IMG/VR virus record: IMGVR_UViG_3300046323_000587
Coordinates: 124,001-188,000 of that record
Length of the DNA: 64,000 nt
Direction: 5' to 3' (one strand)
DNA from: a virus
The translations under genes were made by a program, and so were the position numbers. The notes under the pieces were generated by a model. That model made no database searches. It was not told the origin of the DNA and worked only from the letters and a program-made list of their open reading frames with translations. This document shows positions 56,811 to 64,000 of this stretch, one piece after another. Numbering within the stretch: position 1 is the first letter of the stretch; each line of letters begins with the position of its first letter.

Positions 56811-57659
56811 TTAATATAAATCAATTAAATTAGGAGTTGCTTGATTACTGATAGTTGCATCAAATGTACCAGGAGTAACTAAATTTCTTAATACCAAACC
56901 TGTATAATTACCATCATCAAAACTATAATGAATAGTTCTAGCAGCCATTACTGTTGCAGGATAGTGTGTTGCATATAAATTAATATCATTAGTTCCTCTA
57001 TTAAACATCTGACGAACTTCATTAGGTGTAATTACATACCCTTCACAAATCATAAAATCTGCCATGTGAGAATTATTAACTATAAAACTAGAAGTTGCAA
57101 AACCACCGTTAATAGGAGCTGCATCTCTTAAGGTTCTTAATAATCCTGCATCATATTGAACTTTTGTTAAATTAGATTGTGTATTTACTCCAACACTGTC
57201 AATATCAATCCCATTAAGATATACTTTAAGATTGTTTACATTATAACCATTCCCACCCTGATTAGTGACCACTATATGATCCATTTTTGTATCGTTTTGT
57301 CTAGTTAGTGTCAGTGTAGTCGTTTTTAATATAGATGAATTAGTTGGTTCGTTACTCCAGAATATTCCGTCTGAATATATAATTAGTTGCAATCTATCGG
57401 TAGCTAAAGTAGTTGATCTTCTAGAACTTATAGATTGAAGATTTTTTCCCCAAAATGAGATAGAAAAAGTTACATCAGGCCTTAATCTATCAATAGCTGT
57501 ATATCCATTAATATTAAGATATTCTCCATTAGAATTAGTTGCATTTCCTCCTGAAGTAATTACTCCTCCTGTACTATTCATTCTTAGACCTCTACGAAAT
57601 ACTCTAGCTTGGTCATTAGACTCCATTTTATGTTCTACGTATTTGTTTCCTGTTGCCAT
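56811..57659 (-). CDS. LamG/concanavalin-like adhesin, 282 aa
   Basis: The sequence follows the laminin-G/concanavalin jelly-roll pattern: TFSISFWGKNL (about 62-72), then DHIVVTNQGG, NNLKVYLNGIDIDS near 142-158, and a final MADFMICEGYVITPNEVRQM, which matches the usual closing strand and helix of such domains. Residues 1-60 form a short attachment region. It probably binds cell-surface sugar. Gene spacing of 5 and 21 bases shows it belongs to the appendage operon. Confidence 0.75.
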   Translation of the reverse strand: MATGNKYVEHKMESNDQARVFRRGLRMNSTGGVITSGGNATNSNGEYLNINGYTAIDRLRPDVTFSISFWGKNLQSISSRRSTTLATDRLQLIIYSDGIFWSNEPTNSSILKTTTLTLTRQNDTKMDHIVVTNQGGNGYNVNNLKVYLNGIDIDSVGVNTQSNLTKVQYDAGLLRTLRDAAPINGGFATSSFIVNNSHMADFMICEGYVITPNEVRQMFNRGTNDINLYATHYPATVMAARTIHYSFDDGNYTGLVLRNLVTPGTFDATISNQATPNLIDLY

Positions 57660-57680
57660 AATGTGATTGATTAAAAGTAA

Positions 57681-58835
57681 TTAAACATAATTGAAAGTAA
57701 ATGTAATGTTTGTAGTTGCTATATTTTTAGCTACAATATGTAATGTATAGTATCCGCTATTAGAAATAAAGGCTGTATCAATTGCAGTGTTAAGTGCTGT
57801 TAATGTTGTCAAAGTGTAAGTAGTAAAATTAGAAGAATAATTATATAAAACTTCAATACTAAAATTAACAAAATCAAAGGTTAGTACATCGATTTTAGTA
57901 TTAAATCCAACTAATGTTTCTAAAGAAATTCCTGTATTTGCATTATAGACAAATACTCCACTATTTGTCACTATTTCTGGAAAATCATATTGAAATAATA
58001 TACTTTCATCAAAAATTGAGTTAGAATAATTTTGTAAGTAACAAGTTAAATTAAATGCTCTTTGTCTTGTAGCTACAATAGTTTGTAATTGATTAAATGT
58101 TTGACTAAGATTAGTTTGAGGCAAAGTTCCTGTTTCAAGATAATCAAATAATACCTGAGAAGTATTAGATATATCTGTACCCAATAAAGTATTATACAGT
58201 TTTAAATTTGCTATAGTATCTCTAGCTATATTAAGTGTTTCTTCGTTTGAATCCGCTCTAAAATGTATTGTATGGTTATATTTATTAATAGATTGTAATT
58301 GAATAATATTTGTAGGTAATACAGAGCATAAATTTGATATAACCATACCAGTAGGTGGAACTAAATTAAATATAAATGTTTTGTCTGGATCAACTGTTAA
58401 AGAATAATTTATTGTTGTAGTAAATGAGAGTGTTGTTGTTAATATTCCAGAAGCAAAAGAAAAAGTCCCGCTAGGAAAAAACCCGCCTGTAAAATCTGCT
58501 ATAACCGCTGGATTTACTCCTCCAGAAGAAACATTCCAAGTACCAGAAAAAGACGAAGTAATATCTCCTGTTCTAGTTATTGTAAAAGTATAAGTATCTC
58601 CTTCTGTTGTTCCAGATGTTTTAGTTGCACATAATACAGTTAAAGGACAAGTTCCTGTGTTACCAACCAAAATTCTACTTGCATTTAATGTTGTAGCTAA
58701 ACTAATATCTATATTTAATGCTATTGCTAATTGAGCATTTGTTAAAGGATAAGCTAGTCCAGAAGTATTTAAAGAAATTCCATTAATTGTGTCTCTAACT
58801 TGTGTATAATAACTATCTCCATTATTAAAAGGCAT
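57681..58835 (-). CDS. Calx-beta-containing appendage protein, 384 aa
   Basis: It begins MPFNNGDSYYTQVRDTINGI, then an alpha/beta unit (NAQLAIALNIDISLATTLNA) shared with the 583-aa neighbour. A Calx-beta-like domain is at about 75-180, with EGDTYTFTITRTGD and VNPAVIADF. The rest (about 180-384) is beta-rich with a helical segment near 235 and no known domain. Shared N-terminus and different C-terminus suggest a common attachment part with a variable binding tip. No catalytic residues were seen. Confidence 0.7.
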   Translation of the reverse strand: MPFNNGDSYYTQVRDTINGISLNTSGLAYPLTNAQLAIALNIDISLATTLNASRILVGNTGTCPLTVLCATKTSGTTEGDTYTFTITRTGDITSSFSGTWNVSSGGVNPAVIADFTGGFFPSGTFSFASGILTTTLSFTTTINYSLTVDPDKTFIFNLVPPTGMVISNLCSVLPTNIIQLQSINKYNHTIHFRADSNEETLNIARDTIANLKLYNTLLGTDISNTSQVLFDYLETGTLPQTNLSQTFNQLQTIVATRQRAFNLTCYLQNYSNSIFDESILFQYDFPEIVTNSGVFVYNANTGISLETLVGFNTKIDVLTFDFVNFSIEVLYNYSSNFTTYTLTTLTALNTAIDTAFISNSGYYTLHIVAKNIATTNITFTFNYV

Positions 58836-58874
58836 AACTATTTAATTTAAATTTTTAAAGTAATATTTTTAATA

Positions 58875-60626
58875 TTAATAATATAATGTATAAAATTGAA
58901 CAAACCAACCATCATTTCCACTTGCATTCAATTGTCCACTAATATTAAGTGTAACTTGTGAACCTATTGCAGCTGAATTGAATCCTGAAAGCAATAATAA
59001 TTGTTGATAAGTTCCTCCTGATGGTATTGTATTATAAGTAGTTTTATTAAAATTTGCTACCGCATTAAGATTTGGAATTGTGTTGACAGGAGTCAAAGTA
59101 TTGGAAATATAAGTTACATTAGAACCTGTTAAATTAGAAGAAACATTTGTGTTTCCTCCATAAAACATAAGGAATTCATTAGCTGCTGTTCCCGCAAATA
59201 TTTCACATACTACCACTATATTATTATAGTATCTACCATCAGTAGGTTCTAATATAGTATATCTTTCTGGTGTATATGTAACCATTGCATTAGATGTTCC
59301 ACCTAAAACTTGATTGTTTTTATATACAATATTATCAGGAGAATACATTGATACAAATTCTGTAGTGACTGTTGAATTAATTGTAATAGGTAAACTAATA
59401 TTTCCACTAGCTCCATTTAGTCCTAGTTGTTTTACACTATTTAAATAAATAGCTTTTGTCCATTGAGTTGGATTAGGTAAATAATTTAAAAAATAATTAC
59501 TTCCAATATTAATATTAGTTACAACTCCGTTAGCAGGAGAAGTAGTACCTAAACCTGTATTTCTTTGAGTTACTGTATAACTATATTTTACAAATACTAT
59601 ACTAAATGTTGTATTGGTTAATATTGATGAGCTTACAAAATTAGTTGGAAACGGAACTCCTCCATAATAATTATCAGTAGTTGCTACTCCATTTATTGTA
59701 GAAAATGGTAAATCTCCTTGTGTTTGATAAGCAACTTTATATCCTGCATTTGGTGTTACAGTTGTAGTAAAAGTTGTTCCTTTATCCCAAGTATAAGATC
59801 CAATACTTTGATTAGCTACCGTACCATTAGCAGTTGTTTCAAGTTTCACTATAATAGTTTCTTTAACAAAAACTACATCAATAGTAATATCAGAAATTAC
59901 TGTAAAAGAAATATTTTCATTAATAGAGTTTGTAGTTACAAATGTACTTCCAATATAATAACCAAGTATTTTTTGATATGGATTTGTAATATTAGCTGTA
60001 ATAGAAAATAAAAATCCAGATTGAATTGTAGTTGCTCCTAACATTGTTACAGTACCTGAACCAGCAGCGTTACCCGATTTAGTTACTGTTACAGTATAAA
60101 ATTGTATTTGTTGTATAACTCCTGAAATATTTCCACAAGTATTCATTTGTGCAGTTGGAGGAGTAATAGATATTGAAAAAGTTTTATCTAATAAAGTTCC
60201 AGTTAAAGTTGTATTTGTAACTATTGAAATAGTTTTTATTAACTCATTAGCATTAAATACAACACTTCCAGTTATAGCAGAGGCAAAATCAGAAGCAATT
60301 GCTGGATTTACTCCTGTGCCTATAATAGTCCAAGTAACTGGAACTTGATCTCCTAGACTACCTGTTCTAGAGATATCAAAATTTAATGTATTTCCTTCTA
60401 ATATAGTTGGGGCATTTGAAGATAAACAAAATAAACTTACTGGACATTTATTAGAATCAAATTTAACTACACTGTCTTTAATTTGTTGTGCAACAGTTAA
60501 ACTAACTCCAAGCATAAAAGAGATACTCTCTGCTGTTGAACTTGGAGTTATAGGATAACTTGTTTTTATTCCATTACTTACTGTCTTAATAGACGAGTAA
60601 ATCATATTTCCTGTACTATAAGGCAT
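58875..60626 (-). CDS. Calx-beta and InlB-repeat appendage protein, 583 aa
   Basis: The N-terminal unit and Calx-beta-like domain (EGNTLNFDISRTGS, VNPAIASDFA) are paralogous to those of the 384-aa neighbour. From about 180 there are several beta repeats of the divergent InlB B-repeat type: TVTKSGNAAGSGTVTMLG, TTANGTVANQSIGSYTWDKG with VTPNAGYKV, and YTVTQRNTGLGTTSP. A separate beta-rich C-terminal domain (about 435-583) may be the tip. Such repeats build extended stalks. It is the longest complete appendage gene here. Confidence 0.75.
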   Translation of the reverse strand: MPYSTGNMIYSSIKTVSNGIKTSYPITPSSTAESISFMLGVSLTVAQQIKDSVVKFDSNKCPVSLFCLSSNAPTILEGNTLNFDISRTGSLGDQVPVTWTIIGTGVNPAIASDFASAITGSVVFNANELIKTISIVTNTTLTGTLLDKTFSISITPPTAQMNTCGNISGVIQQIQFYTVTVTKSGNAAGSGTVTMLGATTIQSGFLFSITANITNPYQKILGYYIGSTFVTTNSINENISFTVISDITIDVVFVKETIIVKLETTANGTVANQSIGSYTWDKGTTFTTTVTPNAGYKVAYQTQGDLPFSTINGVATTDNYYGGVPFPTNFVSSSILTNTTFSIVFVKYSYTVTQRNTGLGTTSPANGVVTNINIGSNYFLNYLPNPTQWTKAIYLNSVKQLGLNGASGNISLPITINSTVTTEFVSMYSPDNIVYKNNQVLGGTSNAMVTYTPERYTILEPTDGRYYNNIVVVCEIFAGTAANEFLMFYGGNTNVSSNLTGSNVTYISNTLTPVNTIPNLNAVANFNKTTYNTIPSGGTYQQLLLLSGFNSAAIGSQVTLNISGQLNASGNDGWFVQFYTLYY

Positions 60627-60673
60627 TTTATAATAGATTCAAATTAATTTATTTATTTGTTGAGTGTTTTTTC

Positions 60674-61624
60674 TTAAGGCAATGTAATACAAGATTGACT
60701 TCCTGACCAAGCTAATGTAAAAGGAGTAAAAATTATATCAATTACTTGTGATGTAGTAACATTAGTAAATGTATAAGTACCTGATTTCATTTTAGCAGAA
60801 GCTCCTGTTAAGTATGTAGATAATATATTTACTTCAGGTGCAGCAATACTTTGTATTGTATTTACTAAAATAGAAGTAACCACTAAATTTGGAGCATTAG
60901 AATCAAAATCTATAACAAAAGTGTTAGGAAAAGCGTTAATTATATGAACATTAATAGGAGTAAATTTAGAACTTGTTCCTCCTCCTATAAGATTCACTGT
61001 AATAGTTAATGGACTTGTTGAAGCTAATACTAAATTAGATATAACACAATCAACTGTACTACTAACAACTATCTTATATTCTGTACCTGCGACTAACCCA
61101 GTAATATTAAACTGAACATCAGTAGTAAAATTAGTTGAAATTAGTGTATTGGTAGAATTATTGTAAGTTTCTATTTTATATGTATTAATACCAATGTTAT
61201 TCCAACCAATTAATATACTAGAAGAAGTTTGATCTAATATTTTTATGTTAAGAATTGACGTTAAATCTTTTGGTAAAAAAGTATTGATTATTTCTTCACG
61301 ATATTTAGCAAAAAGATTTGTATCACAATTAGAAGAGCAATTTAACTTATAACAGTCATTATAAATTTTAGTTAATATTTCATCTGTTAAACAACAACCA
61401 TTATCTAAATAATCTGAAATTATTTTTTTTATCATTGCTGATAAATTTATTAAATAATGTAATTTATTTATTTCATTGTAATATTGTTTAACAGGTTTAC
61501 CAATATATTCTAATTTTTGTGCGTCTATAATATATTGATAAGCATCTGAAAATATCTTGTTGTAAAGTGTATAAGTAGATTGTTCTAGTTGTTCTATTAA
61601 ATAATATTTACAAAATGTTGTCAT
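60674..61624 (-). CDS. Fibronectin type III appendage protein, 316 aa
   Basis: Residues 1-120 are helical with several Cys (NGCCLTDEI, DCYKLNCSSNCD). A fibronectin type III-like domain follows (about 125-200): ILDQTSSSILIGWNNIG, YKIETYNNS, and FNITGLVAGTEYKIVV. The C-terminal 110 residues are another beta domain (TITVNLIGGGTS onward). The start overlaps the stop of the upstream gene by one base (TAATG). It probably pairs structurally with the upstream Cys-rich protein, whose C-terminus is also helical and Cys-rich. Confidence 0.75.
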   Translation of the reverse strand: MTTFCKYYLIEQLEQSTYTLYNKIFSDAYQYIIDAQKLEYIGKPVKQYYNEINKLHYLINLSAMIKKIISDYLDNGCCLTDEILTKIYNDCYKLNCSSNCDTNLFAKYREEIINTFLPKDLTSILNIKILDQTSSSILIGWNNIGINTYKIETYNNSTNTLISTNFTTDVQFNITGLVAGTEYKIVVSSTVDCVISNLVLASTSPLTITVNLIGGGTSSKFTPINVHIINAFPNTFVIDFDSNAPNLVVTSILVNTIQSIAAPEVNILSTYLTGASAKMKSGTYTFTNVTTSQVIDIIFTPFTLAWSGSQSCITLP

Positions 61625-64000
61625 TATTTACAACCACAGTTAGAAGTTAAATTAGAGTTACTAGAATTATTAGAAAAAGAACTATTAGAAAAAGTTGTAT
61701 TACCTGATTCAACACATTCTTTTGTTTTACAAGGAATACAAAGCTCTTCAAGTTTTTTTCTTAAATCATCTAACTTAGTTATAGTAGTCAATTTATTTGT
61801 AATATCAATTTCTGTATACACTTGATTCAATTTTTGTTCTTCTTGTACTAACATCATATACATTTGATACAGTGCCATAATTTTATTAGTTTTATACTTT
61901 GTATCTTCACAAATTTTATCGTTACACGTATCATTAGAACAACAAATAGCTTTACTTAAAAAATCAGTATAACATTTATCAATAGCACAAAATACATATT
62001 CTAATTCAACCCAATTATCAGTAGCAATAGTAGTATTTAAATAATTTATTTTATACACACCATCTTGAAATGTATAATCCTTTGTCAAAGAAGAATTGAG
62101 TGTAAATTGGTCTATTTGAGTAAATACGCCATTAATAGATTTATTAATAGTAATTGTATAGTTATTTGTAGGGCTATTATTTACAAATTTATATTTAGTA
62201 CAATCACAAAGAGTTGTAGTATTATAACAATCTTTTAATAATTCAACTGATTTACACGTATTGATTAACAATTCTTTTACAGTTTTAGTGCAACAATTTG
62301 TATGAGTTGCAATAACTTTACCTGCGCCTAATTTATCTAATGTGAGACTATAATTGAAATTAGCTAATACAATAGGTGTAATTAAAGGATCAGGAACTAC
62401 ATAAGTTAATTTTTTTGCAACATTTTCTAACCAAGTTGAAGTTTTATAATTCCAAGAATAATATTGATAAATTAATGTAGAAGTTTGACCAACAACACAA
62501 GTTACAGCAGGAGTTGTAATTAAATCAATTAAAGTATCTGGATGAGCTACTTGAGTAACTAAATCATCACAATAACCTTCTGACCAATACCATTCTTCTA
62601 TCGAATCTTGTTTATCGTTATTTGGATCAAGAGAAGTTGGAATTATGTTTAGTACACTGTTTACAGGATAACAACAATTTAATACAGGTAGTTCTATAAT
62701 AGGTTTATAGTCTAATATATTAAATGTATATTCATACCAATCTGTTTCAAATTCAGTTTTTGGTGTAGGAGTTGAATCACAACCACAACTATCTGTTTTA
62801 ACGTAAGAAACATATTTTAATTTAGTTCTTAGTGTTTGAATACCAGTTGAACAAGCATCTGTTGTATAGCAACTTCCAGGTTTAGAATTAAAACAACTAT
62901 TCCATACATTTGAAGTCTTCTTTTCAATATAAAAATCTATTTTATCAATTAAACAAGGGTTTGTTATCTTACTATCATCACAAACAGTATACAATAAATT
63001 ACAATTTTGTTGTGTATTAAAATTTAAAGTAGGTTTTATAGACTCTAAATAAAATGAAATACTTTCTTGATAAGGTGTAACACCAGTAACAAGTATACCA
63101 TTAATAAATGTTGTAGCAGTGCCTGTAAATTGGTTTTTATGTTGCTGTAAAGGCCAAGCATTAGTAAATCTTCCTGTTAATTTAAAATCAGCTGTAAAAT
63201 AAGTTAAATTAGGAATAAAATTAGGAGTAGGAATAGTGCATATACTAGAACTGCCATAAGTATAAGTGTATCCGATATTGCTAGATTTAAAATAAATGGT
63301 AAAAATATTGTTTGCTTCTGTTGTAATGTAATATTTATTGTTTTGATAACACGAAAATATTTTAGTACCAGAAGTAGATTCAACTTTTGTAATATTTGGT
63401 GAAGGTGTTTCATATAAATAAGCGGATAAATTAAATGATTGTCCGATAGCTTCAAAAATTAATGGGCTAGTCCCTCCACAATTTGCAATTAATCTATATT
63501 CAAATCTAGTACGATAAATACAAGTTGTTTCAGTTAAACCTTTTACAATTTTTTGAGAATTTAATGGAACATAATCTACAATTTCCCAAAGTGAAGTAGT
63601 AGTATTAAATTTTTCTATTGCAATTCTTCCTCTTGTTATATTTGGATTTTGCATCCAAGTTGTATTTGATACAGGTATAGAATGTGTGTGAGAATTTGTA
63701 CTTTTAGTTGTTACGTCAATAAAATTAATTGAAGTAGTACCTGCAATTCTTTCATAAATAACTTTAGGTTCAATTACTTCATAATTTATAGTTAAATTTT
63801 GTAAATCACACGGAGTAGTAGCTGAAAATAGAGTTGAAATTGCATTAAAAGTTGTTGAAGAATTTATACTTATTGGATTTGAAGGAACCCAAACAATAGG
63901 TGAAGGAAAGGGTCCAGGACACACTGTATTCACATTAGAAGTTAACGAAATTAAATGAGCACCTGAACCTCTTGCTACTGTAATCCAATTATTTGTAATA
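61624..64000 (-). CDS. Cys-rich appendage protein, partial at the right edge
   Basis: The frame is open up to the window edge: the codons beyond the GTG at 63933 continue as coding-like sequence (ITNNWITVARGSGAHLISLT), so the true start is outside and the GTG is not needed. The visible 790 residues are beta-rich and Thr/Asn/Cys-rich, with many Cys pairs (TCIYRTRF, CGCDSTPTP, CCTKTVKELL). Near the C-terminus are a helix (KIMALYQMYMMLVQEEQKL), a coiled coil and a Ser/Asn-rich tail ending NCGCK. It is probably a large tail fibre or adhesin subunit; no specific domain was named. Confidence 0.7.
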   Translation of the reverse strand, partial: ITNNWITVARGSGAHLISLTSNVNTVCPGPFPSPIVWVPSNPISINSSTTFNAISTLFSATTPCDLQNLTINYEVIEPKVIYERIAGTTSINFIDVTTKSTNSHTHSIPVSNTTWMQNPNITRGRIAIEKFNTTTSLWEIVDYVPLNSQKIVKGLTETTCIYRTRFEYRLIANCGGTSPLIFEAIGQSFNLSAYLYETPSPNITKVESTSGTKIFSCYQNNKYYITTEANNIFTIYFKSSNIGYTYTYGSSSICTIPTPNFIPNLTYFTADFKLTGRFTNAWPLQQHKNQFTGTATTFINGILVTGVTPYQESISFYLESIKPTLNFNTQQNCNLLYTVCDDSKITNPCLIDKIDFYIEKKTSNVWNSCFNSKPGSCYTTDACSTGIQTLRTKLKYVSYVKTDSCGCDSTPTPKTEFETDWYEYTFNILDYKPIIELPVLNCCYPVNSVLNIIPTSLDPNNDKQDSIEEWYWSEGYCDDLVTQVAHPDTLIDLITTPAVTCVVGQTSTLIYQYYSWNYKTSTWLENVAKKLTYVVPDPLITPIVLANFNYSLTLDKLGAGKVIATHTNCCTKTVKELLINTCKSVELLKDCYNTTTLCDCTKYKFVNNSPTNNYTITINKSINGVFTQIDQFTLNSSLTKDYTFQDGVYKINYLNTTIATDNWVELEYVFCAIDKCYTDFLSKAICCSNDTCNDKICEDTKYKTNKIMALYQMYMMLVQEEQKLNQVYTEIDITNKLTTITKLDDLRKKLEELCIPCKTKECVESGNTTFSNSSFSNNSSNSNLTSNCGCK

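Noticed and set aside
63204-63455. 83-codon minus-strand frame
   Set aside because: Lies inside the edge adhesin gene in another frame; Leu/Ile-rich shadow translation.
61624-63933. GTG at 63933 as the start of the right-edge gene
   Set aside because: The same frame continues with coding-like sequence to the window edge, so the GTG is probably an internal Val codon.

Overview
The window is about 64 kb of strongly AT-rich phage DNA in which every credible gene lies on the minus strand. The genes are tightly packed, often overlapping by 1 to 25 bases, and are read from right to left. Their starts have AT-rich leaders with no clear Shine-Dalgarno sequence, which is typical of Bacteroidota and their phages. 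The head and tail layout, the very large internal-virion-type proteins and the start context suggest a large podovirus-like phage of Bacteroidota, probably crAss-like (Crassvirales or a relative). This placement is recognition from memory and synteny, not a search. Terminase, portal, DNA polymerase, tRNAs and lysis genes were not seen and presumably lie outside the window.

Right end (64000 to 55150): adhesin or tail-appendage genes. They include a Cys-rich protein cut by the window edge, an FN3 protein, two Calx-beta paralogs (one with InlB-type repeats), a LamG-like protein and a protein with four tandem DUF5977 units. Next comes the head module (55097 to 49321): a 59-aa ORF, an acidic scaffold-like protein, the probable major capsid protein, and further head or connector proteins. 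These are separated by intrinsic terminators placed directly in front of the next start codon.

Middle (49220 to 36790): a fast-changing accessory cluster inside the late operon. It holds three HExxH metallopeptidase-like genes (one split by a TA-repeat frameshift), two peptidoglycan-binding-like genes (one broken), a probable ADP-ribosyltransferase, a type IB DNA topoisomerase, a winged-helix protein, and one connector-like protein.

Left (36800 to 1): connector-like proteins, the 1717-aa beta-propeller tail 'muzzle' candidate with a LamG-like insertion, a patatin phospholipase, and a long run of probable ejected cargo proteins. The run ends with a 3833-aa protein carrying two SF1-helicase-like modules (the second apparently degenerate) and the first 1030 residues of another giant protein.

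The most interesting signal is a short recurring peptide, roughly G-G-[KILV]-[ILV]-x-S-[LI]-x-K-[FYM]-Q-x-G-G. At least 16 otherwise unrelated proteins carry it, either as a C-terminal half (GGKLxSLxKF), an N-terminal half (SLxKFQxGG) or an internal copy. Because it is attached to enzymes such as the topoisomerase and the metallopeptidases, I propose that it is a virion-packaging or processing tag that loads a polyvalent toolkit into the capsid for delivery with the DNA. That role is inference; the recurrence is directly visible.
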